Notes: generated from the sequence alone by a model not told the origin. DNA of 64,000 nucleotides from Streptomyces changanensis (GCF_024600715.1 NZ_CP102332.1:5952001-6016000), one strand, 5' to 3'. Counted from the first letter of the stretch, positions 1 to 9,402 are shown. Made by a program: numbers and translations.

Positions 1-280
1 AGGTCCACTCGGTGTCGATCTCCTTCTGGAGGGCGGGGTCGATCTCGGTGGTGTAGCCGTTCTGCTGGAGGAGTTCGGCGGCCTTGGCGGTGTAGTAGGG
101 CTCCTCCCGGTCGATGCGGGCCAGGAGCATGGTGGCCGGGCCGGTGCTGCGGAAGCCGAGGTCATGCAGGTGGGAGTGGGCGGCGTCGGCCGTGGGGCCG
201 GTCGTAGTGGCGACGACGGCGGGGTGGTGGTCCGGGTGCAGCGCGAAGCGGACGTGGGCGTCGGCAGGGGCGTACGGCAT
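1..280 (-). CDS. Hypothetical protein, 3' end cut by window edge
   Basis: The frame is open from an ATG at 280 to the left edge, so only the first 93 residues are seen. An AAGGA Shine-Dalgarno sequence lies just before the ATG. The protein starts MPYAPADAHVRFALHPDH and looks soluble and folded (alternating hydrophobic strands and helices, no membrane segment). It follows the DnaB-N protein gene by 13 bases and is probably the next gene of the same leftward operon. No family is recognised. Confidence 0.75.
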   Translation of the reverse strand, partial: MPYAPADAHVRFALHPDHHPAVVATTTGPTADAAHSHLHDLGFRSTGPATMLLARIDREEPYYTAKAAELLQQNGYTTEIDPALQKEIDTEWT

Positions 281-293
281 CGGGGTCCTTCGG

Positions 294-1439
294 TTACGGG
301 GTTCGAGGGGCGGCGGGCCGGGCGGCGGCGTGCGCATGCGGCTGCGAGACGGAGAGGGGACTTCGCGGGCCTGCCCGTGGCGTGGCCCGGGTCTTCGAGG
401 GAGTAGGCGAGGCGGGGGGCGGGCGGACCGCCTGCTGCCAGCGGCGGCGGACGGAGGCGAGGTCGGCCAGGGCCCTGCGCCCGCCCGTGAGGAGCTGGTG
501 GACCGTGTTGGCCGGATCATTCGTGAAGGCGGTGATCCGGTCGGCCGTGTGGCGGGCGCGAGCGAGCAGGGCGCGTTCGACGATCCGGGTGCCCCAGTAG
601 TCGGGGGAGCCGGCGGCGTCCCCGAGCAGGGTGAGCACCTCCGATGGCGCGATGCCGGCAGCGAGGACGCCTCGGTGCTGCGCCTCCCACATCACCGTGA
701 TCGGATCTACCGGATCACCGCGGTGGGTGAGCGCGGTCACGCACTGCCACAGCCCGGAGTGCACCGGGTGGACGAAGTCCTCGGCAGCAACCCATCGCAT
801 CTCCTTCACGGTGGCCGGCCAGATCAGCGCGCTCGCGAGCAGCATTCGCTCCTGGTCCTGGGCCTCGTCGACATCAGGCGAAGGCGGCGAGGGCGGCGTG
901 GGGGTTCGGGGCAGTGAGCCGGGGTGGGCTGGGAAGTCCCGGGAGAGCACGTCGAGTTGCCGAGCGAGTGCGTTGGCCGCGGCGAGAGCGTGTGCGGGGC
1001 GGTCGGGCACCGTGTCGTCCTGGGCGGCCTGGGCGAGGGTCTCGGCGTGGAGCCGGATGGACCGCCGGGCGTGTTCGGCGTGGACCATAGCCGCGTACGC
1101 ACCGGCGTGCTCGGGGCGGGGGCAGGCGGAGATCAGCAGGTGGAGGTAGGCCGCGGTCAGGGCCGGCGCCTTCTGGCGGGCTTCCTTCAGGACCGCCCGT
1201 AGCCAGGTCAAGCCGGTCTGGGACTCCTGCTCCTTTGGGGCCGGCACGGTTCGCATCGCGGCGAGGAGGGCTCCGTGGGCCGGGTTGGCGAAGGAGTCCG
1301 GCTCGAGTCCGGCTGTCGTGCGGAGCAGTTGGGGGGTGAGGAGGAGGGCACCGAGCAGGGCCTGCTCGGTGTAGTGGGCGGGGTCGCATTGGGCCGGTTC
1401 GTACGGCGCCTCGTCTTGGGGTTCGGCGGCGTGGGGCAT
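294..1439 (-). CDS. Protein with two DnaB N-terminal-like domains, no helicase domain
   Basis: A 381-residue protein starting MPHAAEPQDEAPYEPAQ. Two segments, roughly residues 25-130 and 215-340, resemble the DnaB helicase N-terminal domain (EQALLGALLLTPQLL and ERMLLASALIWPATV, each followed by a HPxHGxLW/L-type helix). There is no Walker A or RecA-fold part, so it cannot be a helicase by itself. In DnaB this domain mediates hexamer formation and primase or loader contact; here it may modulate replication or bind a host or plasmid helicase (inference). The start is chosen from the TGATG overlap with the methyltransferase stop. Confidence 0.8.
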   Translation of the reverse strand: MPHAAEPQDEAPYEPAQCDPAHYTEQALLGALLLTPQLLRTTAGLEPDSFANPAHGALLAAMRTVPAPKEQESQTGLTWLRAVLKEARQKAPALTAAYLHLLISACPRPEHAGAYAAMVHAEHARRSIRLHAETLAQAAQDDTVPDRPAHALAAANALARQLDVLSRDFPAHPGSLPRTPTPPSPPSPDVDEAQDQERMLLASALIWPATVKEMRWVAAEDFVHPVHSGLWQCVTALTHRGDPVDPITVMWEAQHRGVLAAGIAPSEVLTLLGDAAGSPDYWGTRIVERALLARARHTADRITAFTNDPANTVHQLLTGGRRALADLASVRRRWQQAVRPPPASPTPSKTRATPRAGPRSPLSVSQPHAHAAARPAAPRTP

Positions 1440-2719
1440 CAGGCGGCCAGGGCGAAGTCGTCGGGGTTGAAGCTGTGATCGAGGTGCGGGGCGAGAAGGT
1501 GGGCGGCGAGCCTTGGAGGGACGGCGTTGCCAATCTGGCTGAACACCTGGCCTTTGTTGCCCTGCCAGGGGTAGTCGGCGGGGAAGGTCTGCAGGATGCC
1601 GGCCTCGGCGGCCGTGATCCGGATCGGCGGCGGTGGCGGCGGGGCGGCGTCGCCGACCGCGGTGTTCGGGGGAGGCTCGGCGATCCAGGTGCACTCGTTG
1701 GCACGGTGCCCGAAGAACAGAGTCCCGGCCGGCTCGTCGATGGCCCGGACCGTGGCGTTGGTCTGGTTGTTGCTGCGCAGCGACCATGACCAGCGGTGCG
1801 CCTCGGCGGTGAAGGTGGGGGCCGGTGCGTCGGTGGCCCGGTTTTCCCGTACGCCGTGCCGGGCGGTCCAGCCGGCTCCTTCTCGGCGGGAGGACAGGAC
1901 GACGTCGCCTGCGAGGGGTGTCCAGGTGCCGCGGGCGCGGGCGTCGGAGAGCGTTTTGCGCGCGCCGGAGGGGAACGGCTCGGGGCCGCCGCCCGGTCCG
2001 CCGCCGGCGCAGATGGTCGGGACGGGGCGGTCGGTCGCGCCCCAGCCGAGCGCCTCGGCCATGGATACCCATCGGGCGCGGCCCGGCCCGAACAGTGACT
2101 CGGGCTCGGCGGCGCGGGCGTGCGTCGGCGTCGGCGGCTCGGCCGTACGGACGCGGGAGGCGAGCAGGATCGCTCGCTTCCTCGTCTGCGGGACGCCGTA
2201 GTCCGCCGAGTTGAGGATCCCGGTCCACACGGAGAAGCCCCAGGAGCGCAGGATCGCCGCGTACTGCCTCCACAGGGGCAGGACGTCGGGGACCTCCTCC
2301 ATTGCCACCCAGGCGGGATCACCGACGGTGTTCAGGGCGTGGAGGTAGCGCATGGGCTCGGCCGCGAGGAGCGAGCGTTCGTCGCGGCACGCGGTCAGGA
2401 GCTTGTCTCGGGTGTCCAGGCCGGCGGCGAGGTCGGCGACCGCCTGGTGGACGAGCGGCTGGTCGACCAGTCCGAGGCGCTTGCCCGCCATCGACCACGC
2501 CTGACAGGGCGGGGAGGCGATGAACCCCCGCGTGCGGCCGGCGAAGATCCATGCCGGATACATCGCGACGTCCGTGCGAATGGTCAGCAGGCCGGCCGCC
2601 GCCCGCGTTTTGCAGGCCCATTCGTCCCACTCCAGGCCGACGTCCCGGATCCCGAAGCGCTGCAGCGGGACGCTCCAGCCGCCCGGGCCCGCGAACAGGT
2701 CGAGGACGAGCCCCCTCAC
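1439..2719 (-). CDS. DNA (cytosine-5) methyltransferase
   Basis: A 426-residue C5-MTase. Motif I is DLFAGPGG (residues 7-14), motif IV is SPPCQAWS with catalytic Cys near residue 72, motif VI appears as MEEVPDV (EEV instead of ENV), and motif VIII is QTRKR. It transfers a methyl group from S-adenosylmethionine to C5 of cytosine; the target site cannot be read from sequence. No restriction endonuclease is adjacent, so it is a solitary methylase, perhaps protecting the element on entering a new host (inference). The GTG start at 2719 overlaps the upstream stop as GTGA. The open frame runs further upstream, but that part lies over the previous gene. Confidence 0.93.
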   Translation of the reverse strand: MRGLVLDLFAGPGGWSVPLQRFGIRDVGLEWDEWACKTRAAAGLLTIRTDVAMYPAWIFAGRTRGFIASPPCQAWSMAGKRLGLVDQPLVHQAVADLAAGLDTRDKLLTACRDERSLLAAEPMRYLHALNTVGDPAWVAMEEVPDVLPLWRQYAAILRSWGFSVWTGILNSADYGVPQTRKRAILLASRVRTAEPPTPTHARAAEPESLFGPGRARWVSMAEALGWGATDRPVPTICAGGGPGGGPEPFPSGARKTLSDARARGTWTPLAGDVVLSSRREGAGWTARHGVRENRATDAPAPTFTAEAHRWSWSLRSNNQTNATVRAIDEPAGTLFFGHRANECTWIAEPPPNTAVGDAAPPPPPPIRITAAEAGILQTFPADYPWQGNKGQVFSQIGNAVPPRLAAHLLAPHLDHSFNPDDFALAA

Positions 2720-3636
2720 GCGGTGAGTCCGAATTCGGCCTGCACCGCCTCGACTTCGCTGCGGCAGGTCCAGGGGGAGCAGCCGTTGGCGACGCCCTGC
2801 TCCAGCTCGGCTGCTGCCTCTTCGCCCAGGGCGGCGCGTTCCGCAGCGGTGACGTGGTCGATGGGCGCCTGGTCGAGCGGGACGCGCGAGCGGTGCAGGA
2901 ACGCCTCGCCCAAGAGCACGTTCCCGGTGGCGTTGGCGCGGGCGTTTCCCTTGCGGATGGCCGCATCGAATTTCACGACGTCTTCCCACTCGGCGGGGGA
3001 GTTGTCGCGTATGTGTCGCCACTGGAAATTCCCATGGAACGGGCAGCCCAGGCAGCTGGACTTCGGGGTGTCGGCGAGTCCAAGAGAACTCAGATAGTCG
3101 ACGCAATCGGAGCGCGACCAGTTCATCTCTATAAGGGGGTGGACGTTCCGCATGTACTGGACGTCAGCGTCCTTCGCGCGGTGGAACTCGTCGGTCGATA
3201 TGCCTATCCACTGCTCGACGAAAATACCCTTCGGGACCCGGGTCGGATACGGGTAGCCAAGGAGGTCGCGGACCTTCTTCTTGATTGGTTTAACCTTGTA
3301 CTCGCCGGTGCACTGGCGCCGGGTCATACCCGGTCGGCCGTCCTTGTTGAGGATGTAGAGCGGCATCGAGGCGAAGCGGTGATCAGGGTTCAGGGCGTCA
3401 TCGCGGATATTCCCGGACGAAACTCGCAGGACGGGGATGCCAGCCGGTGCTGCGATTTCCCGTTCAAGCCGGTCGAGATGATCGTAGACGGACTTCGGTT
3501 CCCATCCGGTGTCAGCGAATATCGCACAGTCGATCTTCGGGATAACCCCTTTCGCTGAAAGGGCGAGCAGGGTGCTGGATTGGACTCCGGCGCCGAGGGA
3601 AAGGGCACGGAACTGAGGTGATGTGTGTGTGGAAAT
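2716..3636 (-). CDS. PAPS reductase-like / adenine nucleotide alpha-hydrolase (PP-loop) protein
   Basis: About 306 residues. The N-terminus has SLGAGVQSSTLLALSAKG, a PP-loop-like nucleotide site, then FADTGWE and a CxxC-type pair near SSCLGCPFHG, as in phage- and plasmid-borne PAPS-reductase-like proteins. The family activates or reduces sulfur compounds or modifies nucleic acids through an adenylated intermediate; the substrate here is unknown. Translation is odd: no ATG, GTG or TTG lies near the beginning of the conserved part, yet an AAGGAA sequence sits seven bases before an in-frame ATT at 3636, which I take as the start. It is coupled to the methyltransferase (GTGA). Confidence 0.82.
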   Translation of the reverse strand: MSTHTSPQFRALSLGAGVQSSTLLALSAKGVIPKIDCAIFADTGWEPKSVYDHLDRLEREIAAPAGIPVLRVSSGNIRDDALNPDHRFASMPLYILNKDGRPGMTRRQCTGEYKVKPIKKKVRDLLGYPYPTRVPKGIFVEQWIGISTDEFHRAKDADVQYMRNVHPLIEMNWSRSDCVDYLSSLGLADTPKSSCLGCPFHGNFQWRHIRDNSPAEWEDVVKFDAAIRKGNARANATGNVLLGEAFLHRSRVPLDQAPIDHVTAAERAALGEEAAAELEQGVANGCSPWTCRSEVEAVQAEFGLTA

Positions 3637-3964
3637 GCGGAGTTCCTTGGGGGGACGGAATTGCGGCGTTGGTGAATTGGACAGGCCCGGCGTTAATGGC
3701 CGTCGACGACGCTGTGGCAGGCGCGCTGCGTGGGCGGGATGTCCGGCGTCGGAAGCCCGTGGAGCGTGAGAGCTCCTGCGTCGGGCGGACTGCAGGCACA
3801 CGCGATGCCCGAGTCTCGGTGCGTCGGGCTACGGTCTGGCGGGGCGGACGACCACGTCCGAGGTCAGGCAGCCGTTTCGGGGCCAGGGCGCGAGCGGCGG
3901 GTCCAGCCGTCGGTTGACCGGCATGTCAAAAAGCGATAGAGGGCCAGGGCATCGGCGAGGCTGG
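3637..3964. other. Gap without recognisable gene
   Basis: I see no credible coding frame here. It separates the PP-loop gene from the next leftward gene and may hold a secondary promoter or spacer. The open frames crossing it are composition artefacts of high GC. Confidence 0.4.
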
Positions 3965-4762
3965 TCATCGCCGAGCCCCCCGTGAGCGCGGAGAAGGTGC
4001 GGCGTACGCCGGCTGGTTGTTGGCCTTAAGGGGTTCCGGTCGGCTCAGAGTGGCGGCGAGCACGAGCCGGCCCATCGGGGTGGACGCGACCCGTACCTCG
4101 TCGGCCCAGGAGGCGGACGGCTCATCGGTGATCAGACCCAGCTGTTCGAGATCGAGGAGCACGTCCGCACTGACGGAGTCCTTGTCCAGGCCGACCCAGA
4201 CGCGGCCGTCCTCGCCGACCGCGACCACTCCGGTGGCGATGAGCCGCAAGACCTGGTGGTGCTCGGCCGTGAGGGTGACGTTGGCGCCGACCTCGGGTAT
4301 CGAGTAGGAACCGCGGTACCGGTGCATCTCGGCGGCGACGCGCTCGGCGCAGGCGACGAGGTCGTGGGCGGCGGTGGCGAGCAGCTCCCGGGCCGAGTCC
4401 ACGCTCGTCTGCCTGGCGCCGATCGAGGCGAACGAGGCGGCGTCGAAATCCTCGACGGCCCGAGTGAGCGCGTCGACCGCGGCCCCGGTGACGACGCGGA
4501 GCTGCGCGAGCCTGGAGCGGATCGTGGTGTCCGTGTGGTCGATAAGCGACATCGGCAGCTTCTCGTGGGCCGCGCGTACGTCGGCGGCCTCCTCGGCGAG
4601 CGACTCGACGGCCGTGCGCAGGCGGATGATCCGCTCGGTTGCCTCCGGAGTGCCGAGGGTGTTGTCGTTGAGCACGTCGAGGCACCGCGTGTACCGGGTC
4701 GCGAGGGACAGTATCTGCAGGCAGACCGTGAAGTGAGGAGCCTGTGGCAGGTGTTCGGGCAT
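3965..4762 (-). CDS. Hypothetical protein, helical, Arg-terminated
   Basis: A 265-residue protein starting MPEHLPQAPHFTVCLQILSLATRYTRCLDVLND. The first 190 residues are predicted mainly helical (four-helix-like), followed by a region resembling a degenerate winged-helix (TLTAEHHQVLRLIATGVV; DLEQLGLITDEP). The C-terminus is a Pro/Ser/Arg linker ending SPRSRGARR. No signal peptide or membrane segment. It lies in the leftward operon; the family is unknown. The long frame upstream of 4762 is out of frame with the preceding gene and was not used. Confidence 0.8.
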   Translation of the reverse strand: MPEHLPQAPHFTVCLQILSLATRYTRCLDVLNDNTLGTPEATERIIRLRTAVESLAEEAADVRAAHEKLPMSLIDHTDTTIRSRLAQLRVVTGAAVDALTRAVEDFDAASFASIGARQTSVDSARELLATAAHDLVACAERVAAEMHRYRGSYSIPEVGANVTLTAEHHQVLRLIATGVVAVGEDGRVWVGLDKDSVSADVLLDLEQLGLITDEPSASWADEVRVASTPMGRLVLAATLSRPEPLKANNQPAYAAPSPRSRGARR

Positions 4763-4802
4763 CAGCGGGGCTTTCCGTCTGAAGGAGGGGACGGGTGAGG
4801 CG

Positions 4803-5282
4803 TCAACGGGCCCGGGCCGGCGACGAAGGGTGCGGAAGCGGGCCCGGGAGCGGTGCGGGTCCGTGTGTGCGGCGGGCGGTGAGGGCGGCGGCCTCCCGGG
4901 CGTCGGCCACTGCGGCCGTGTAGTGAGGAAGGACGCGGTCGGTGATCCGCCAGGCGGCGCGGGCCGGGTCGAGCGGAGCGGCGACGGTCGGCGGCGCGGG
5001 GACACGGTCGGTGATGTCCTCGTGCAGACCGAGCGGAACGACAGGGCAGACCAGGACGCGGTCTCGGCGGTGCTCGACGAGATAGAGCCGCATACCGTCG
5101 GGCCCGAGGAGGTGCGCTGCGCGCGGGCGGGGCGCGAGACTTGGACGGTCGTTCCAAGGTGTCCAGATGCGGCCGGTGTCCAGGGACTGGTCGAGAGGAC
5201 GCGCGTACGACCGGGGATCGGCTGCCCAGGTGCCGGGGAGACGTTCGGCGGCTTGGAGCGCGAACAGGTGGAAGGGGTGCAG
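4803..5282 (-). CDS. Hypothetical protein of the LPGTW family, apparent CTG start
   Basis: About 159 residues. The part from FHLFALQAAERLPGTWAADP onward is clearly coding and resembles the proteins at 12319-13086 and 17838-18941: a helix, an LPGTW turn, a beta-rich middle with a variable strand pair, and a helix of the type LPHYTAAVADAREAA. The first ATG in frame (5093) lies inside the conserved region. AAGGAG followed by six bases and an in-frame CTG at 5282 gives a better start. It ends with a Pro-rich tail, SSPARAR. Function unknown. Confidence 0.75.
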   Translation of the reverse strand: MHPFHLFALQAAERLPGTWAADPRSYARPLDQSLDTGRIWTPWNDRPSLAPRPRAAHLLGPDGMRLYLVEHRRDRVLVCPVVPLGLHEDITDRVPAPPTVAAPLDPARAAWRITDRVLPHYTAAVADAREAAALTARRTHGPAPLPGPLPHPSSPARAR

Positions 5283-5390
5283 GACAAGCTCCTTTGAGGG
5301 GGAGGGGGCACCGCAGGCGGTGAGAGAACTGACCGCGGAAGGTCGGGCGCGGCAGGGGCCGGGGGACGCCCGAGCCGGGTGGACGGTGGG

Positions 5391-6037
5391 CTATCGGCAG
5401 CGGCCGGAGGCGGGAGACGGGCTGTGGGCCGGCGTTGCCGGAGCGGGGCCGGGCCGGGCGAGGGCCCGCTCGATGCGCCGCCGGTCCTCGGCCCGGGCGG
5501 CAGCTGACGCGAGGCGACGCGAAAGATTCTGCGCGAGGACGCGGTAGGTGCCCGCCGCCTGCCGTAGTTCCTCGTTCGCCTCCGCGAGGTGACCTCGGCT
5601 TGTCTCCGGCGTCTCGTCCGTCCCCTCGTAAAGGAGGGCTTCGGTGCGGCCGGTGATCCCGTACGCGCACAGGGTCGCGACGAGTGAAACCCTCATGGTG
5701 GCCTCGGCGACGAACGCCAGGTTCTCGTGCCCGTCCTTCATCACGGCGTACTGGCTGCCGGTGAGGGTGTCGAGTTGCTTCAGGCATCGGATCGAGAGGT
5801 CGTGGGTGCGTACGGCGATCGGGGCGATCTCGCGGACGGCCGGCTGATCTCGCCCGCCCGGACCGTGTCGATGGCGCTGGCGAGAACCTCCAGCTCTTGG
5901 GGCAGCTCGCCGAAGAGCCGGGTCTGTTCCGCCAGGTCGATCACCTGTAGTGGCGGATCCTCGGGCGATTTCGGCCGAGGGGAGGGGTTGCTGTTGTCGA
6001 AGTCGGTGCTGGAAGGGGACGGGACGGGGGTAGTCAG
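5391..6037 (-). CDS. Hypothetical protein, interrupted by a one-base frameshift
   Basis: Two overlapping frames make one protein of about 215 residues. The first starts at an in-frame CTG (6037) behind AAGGAA and reads to LASAIDTVRAGEISRP; the second continues EIAPIAVRTHDLSIRCLKQLDTLTGSQYAV to the stop at 5391. The join is near 5838-5845, where one base appears to be missing. The product is helical and has a coiled-coil-like end (EANEELRQAAGTYRVLAQNL) and an Arg-terminated tail. A sequencing error, a pseudogene and programmed frameshifting all remain possible; an error is the simplest explanation. Function unknown. Confidence 0.65.
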
Positions 6038-6077
6038 TGCGGAAGTTCCTTCTGTCGTGGTCCGGGCGGGAGGGGAG

Positions 6078-7871
6078 TCATACGGCGGGGTCGTAGTCGG
6101 CCTGGCGGGGGTTCGCCTTGGCGAGGGCCCGGGCGGTGATGGCCTTCGAGGCGCGGGCCGATGCGGCGGCCAGCTCGTCGGCGCCGGGCTCGGCGTACCA
6201 GGGACGCAGGTCGAGCATCGCGACTCGCATGCCGGTGGCCAGGCACAGGGCGGAGCCCTTGGGCAGGGCGCGGATGGCGTCGGCGGGCAGGATCCGCTCC
6301 TGCCGCATGCTGATCGAGGTCGACTTGCCGGAGTCGGAGACGGAGGTGGAGGTGGTCTCGACGTCGTGGTCGCCGATCATCCGCGAGAGCTTGTCGGCGA
6401 AATCTGGGTCATCGATTCCGGAGCCGATGACCTTCACGGTGGCCGCGGACCACATCGCGTCCATGCCCGCGTCGCCCCAGACCTTCTGCCCCTGGCGGTA
6501 GGACTGCAGGATGGTGATCGGGATGATCCCGCGCGAGCCCAGGTGGGAGTACAGGTCCGGCAGGTCGCTGATCTTGCACACGTTGGCGGCCTCGTCGAGG
6601 ATCGCGAGCATCGGCGGGTCCAGTCGGCCACCCGCCCGCTCGGCCTGGGCGGTCGCGGCCCGCATCACCGAGTCCGCGCACGCGGCGATCAGCGCGGAGG
6701 CGCCGCCGCCGCCGTCCTTCGACAGAAGGAACAGCGAGTCGCTGGAGGTCACGAAGTGGGACGGGCGGAACTCGGGCACGTCCTTTTGGGGGGTTACCCA
6801 GGCGGCGATCTCAGAGTTGAGCAGGGCGGAGGCGTACTGGCGGGCGGTCTCGTAGATGCCGTCCCTCGTCTCGGGCGGTCCCTCGACGGTGCCCTTCAAC
6901 TGGGAGGCCACGGAGGCGAATCCGTGGTCGCGCAGGATGTCGAGCGGGCGCCGGTCGGAGGGGAAGGCGAGCCACCGCATGACGTCGGTGATCGGCCGCT
7001 CGTCGAGCGCCGCTGCCAGGAACAGCTGGCTGAGGATGTTGCTGCCGGCCTTGGACCAGAAGTCGCCCTGCTGGTTCGCATCGACGGAGGCGGCGAGGAA
7101 GTGCCCGGCGAGCCGCCCCGCGCCGTCAAGGGTGCGGGCGTCGGTGAGCGGGTTCCACCACATGGTCCGCTCGGCGTGGGCGATCTGCTGCGGGTCCATC
7201 GACCACACCCGTCCGACTCGGCTGCGGGCGTCGTAGCACGCGGTGTACGCGTCACCTGCGGCCTTGTTGGAGGTCAGCAGCACTGGCCCCGGCGCGGCGA
7301 GGATGGAGGGAATCGCAAGCGAGGTGGTCTTGCCGGAACGAGGCGCCATGATGGCGACGGCCACGTCCTCGAAGCCCATACGCACCTCCCGCTTGGTGCC
7401 TTGGAGGTTGCCGAGGAGGATGCCGGTGTCACGCGGCTCGATGTGCTTGGCATCCTTCAGGCTCGGGCGCAGCGAGCGGGCCTTGGCCTCGATCGCCTTC
7501 GCGAGCAGCGGCTCGATGTCGCGGGCGCTCGCCATGCCCTTCACCTTCTTCTTCCGGCCGCCGGCCCGGTTCTTGTACCGGACCCAGATGGTGGCGGCGC
7601 CGGCGGCGATCAGGAGCATCAGCAGGACGGGCACGATGCGGGTGGCGACCAGCAGAGTCGTTTCTCCGGCACTGGGCCACAGGTGTTCGGGGTGGAGGAG
7701 AGCGTCGGCCGGCCGGTAGGGCACCCACGGGCCGGTCCCGGTCGTCCAGGCGGCGAGGTTCCCGGACAGCCAGGCGAAGGAGGCGAGGGGGAACCCGATC
7801 GCGAGGGCGGCGCCGCCGATCTTCAGGGCCATGTCGTAGCCGTCGGAGCTGGTGGAGGGAGAGGTGGGCAA
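6078..7871 (-). CDS. Type IV secretion coupling ATPase, VirD4/TraG type
   Basis: A 597-residue membrane-anchored ATPase. Two N-terminal hydrophobic segments (about 17-41 and 74-97) are followed by a basic stretch and the RecA-like domain with Walker A PRSGKTTS (about 177-184) and Walker B MLAILDEAANV. The motifs GFASVASQL and ITILQSYRQGQKVWG are typical of VirD4/TraG coupling proteins, which bring the relaxase-DNA complex to the secretion channel. The TTG start at 7871 is chosen because AAGGAA precedes it by seven bases; an ATG (MALKIGG) lies 13 codons downstream. It sits among small accessory genes, far from the relaxase at 56-58 kb. Confidence 0.92.
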   Translation of the reverse strand: MPTSPSTSSDGYDMALKIGGAALAIGFPLASFAWLSGNLAAWTTGTGPWVPYRPADALLHPEHLWPSAGETTLLVATRIVPVLLMLLIAAGAATIWVRYKNRAGGRKKKVKGMASARDIEPLLAKAIEAKARSLRPSLKDAKHIEPRDTGILLGNLQGTKREVRMGFEDVAVAIMAPRSGKTTSLAIPSILAAPGPVLLTSNKAAGDAYTACYDARSRVGRVWSMDPQQIAHAERTMWWNPLTDARTLDGAGRLAGHFLAASVDANQQGDFWSKAGSNILSQLFLAAALDERPITDVMRWLAFPSDRRPLDILRDHGFASVASQLKGTVEGPPETRDGIYETARQYASALLNSEIAAWVTPQKDVPEFRPSHFVTSSDSLFLLSKDGGGGASALIAACADSVMRAATAQAERAGGRLDPPMLAILDEAANVCKISDLPDLYSHLGSRGIIPITILQSYRQGQKVWGDAGMDAMWSAATVKVIGSGIDDPDFADKLSRMIGDHDVETTSTSVSDSGKSTSISMRQERILPADAIRALPKGSALCLATGMRVAMLDLRPWYAEPGADELAAASARASKAITARALAKANPRQADYDPAV

Positions 7872-7918
7872 GGGCAGGTTCCTTGGGCGACGCCGGGGTC
7901 GGCGGGCGGTGAGACGGT

Positions 7919-8669
7919 TCAGCGGGTACGGCGGGGCGCCGGCCGGGGCGGCTGCGGCGGCGGGGGAGGGCCGGTACGGCGGGCTGCGAGGCGTTCGACG
8001 CGGTCGGGGAGGGCGGAGGCGACGCTCGCAGCTGTCGTTTGCTGCCAACGGAGGTTGAGGCCCTGCCTGCTGAGGCCGAGGGTCTCCTCGTGGGTGCGCC
8101 ACAGCGGTTCGCGAGCAGCGAGCGCCTGGGTGAAGGCCGCCACGATGCCGGCCGGGGGTGCGGCCGTCGAAGCGCGCCTGCCAGAGCGCGTCGTCCTCGT
8201 CGAAAGCGGCGGTGATGAACCAGCTGTTCGAGCCCGAGAAGGTGATCCGCTCACCTTTCACGATGCCGTCCGGGGAGCGGAACTCGCCGGACGGTGACGT
8301 CTCCCAGCCATGTCGCCGCAGCGGCCGGAGAGGGTCGGCGAGGGCGCGCTCGTTGTGGGTGGGATCGGTGAGGGTGTCGGTGACCGCGGCGATCAGCTCG
8401 ACCGGTGTCCTGCCGCCGAAGGATGCGTACCAGCTGTTGGAGGGGCTCCCTCCGTTGTGGCTGATCCGCCACCACTGGTCCCCGGGAGTCGGTTCGAGCC
8501 GCAGCAGGGTCTTCTGGTCCGGGCTGGAGAGGATGACGCGGGGCAGCAGCGGCTCGTGCCCATGGCTCCAGCCGGTCGCTTCGTGCAGGGGGACGGTGAC
8601 CCATGCCGGGTCCCCAGGGCCGGCGAGGTAGCGGGGCGAAATCAGTGCCTGGTCGACCATGTCGCTCAT
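7919..8669 (-). CDS. DUF317 (SPDY) domain protein, one-base frameshift
   Basis: Starts MSDMVDQALISPRYLAGPGDP; the first domain has SPDQKTLLRLEPTPGDQWWRI, the second begins SPDGIVKGERITF. After ARFDGRTP the reading shifts by one base near 8153-8158 into PAGIVAAFTQALAARE, which matches the pattern of its paralogues (APVEIVSGLTDALTK at 11 kb). One extra C in a C run explains it. The rest ends in a Pro-rich, Arg-terminated tail (PAPRRTR). DUF317 proteins are Streptomyces-specific and of unknown function. The start overlaps the upstream stop (TGATG). Confidence 0.78.
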
Positions 8670-9262
8670 CAGCGCCTCACCGCCGGGCGGCCGGCTGCGG
8701 CGGTGGCCATGAGGGTGGGGTCCGGGACTCTGGTCGGGACGGGAGCCGGGGTTTTGAAGGCAGCGAAATGAACGTCGAGGAGGGCGCGGCCCTGGGTGGC
8801 CCAGGTGTCGAGCTCGCTCCACGCCTCTGCGTTCCGTTCGGCCAGGGCGTCGATGAACTGCTCGTGTGTCGGGCGCGAGGTTCGTCCCGCCTCACGGGCC
8901 TTAGCCCATTCGTGGCGGAGAGCCTCCAGACGGTCGAGGGCCTTGGTGAGCTCGGACAGCTGCCACGGCCATCGGTCGTCGAAGTCACCGGCGGCCATGT
9001 GCCGGAGTTGGAACCGGGCTGTGGCGAGCAGGTCGCGTGCGGATCGGCGGACGGGCTCGAAGGCCCGCCAGGTCTGGACGTCCCGCTGGGCCTTGCGCCA
9101 GCCGTACGACTCCTCGTCGTACGGATAGCCGTCGACGTCCGTGTGGTTCTCGGAGTAGGCGTCCCAGGAGGCGAGGATCATCTCGCTCTGCACCAGGAAC
9201 GTCGCCAGGCCCTGGAGAGCGGCGGCGTGCCGGTCGGCAGGAGGGAGGGGCGGTGTGGTCAG
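8669..9262 (-). CDS. Hypothetical helical protein, tandem paralogue of the next gene upstream
   Basis: About 197 residues, mostly helical, with the pattern WDAYSENHTDVDGYPYDEESYGWRKAQRDVQTWRAFEPVRR, closely matched by WERYADEHTDLDGWPYDQDAFDRRMAARDAALWRLFAPVRD in the neighbouring gene, so the two come from a tandem duplication. A CTG at 9262, five bases after AAGGAA, is the likely start; the first in-frame ATG is 27 codons downstream. The tail ends AAAGRPAVRR. Cytosolic, family unknown. Confidence 0.8.
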   Translation of the reverse strand: MTTPPLPPADRHAAALQGLATFLVQSEMILASWDAYSENHTDVDGYPYDEESYGWRKAQRDVQTWRAFEPVRRSARDLLATARFQLRHMAAGDFDDRWPWQLSELTKALDRLEALRHEWAKAREAGRTSRPTHEQFIDALAERNAEAWSELDTWATQGRALLDVHFAAFKTPAPVPTRVPDPTLMATAAAGRPAVRR

Positions 9263-9402
9263 GGTGGTTCCTTCGGTCGGGGGCGGTGTCACCGGCAACG
9301 GCGGGGGAGGGGGCCTCCCGCTTCGGGGGGCAACTGGTGAGCGCTGGGCTGCGGCCACACCCTCGCCGCCGGAAACTGCACGGCGGCGAGAAGGAGAGGG
9401 GT

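Noticed and set aside
2120..3097. Long rightward open frames opposite the methyltransferase and PP-loop genes
   Set aside because: They are antisense to genes with clear family motifs, and their products are Arg/Gly/Pro-rich without any fold pattern; typical of high-GC DNA.
5727..8297. An 856-codon rightward open frame across the coupling ATPase gene
   Set aside because: Mirror frame of a VirD4/TraG gene with intact Walker motifs; no Shine-Dalgarno and low-complexity product.
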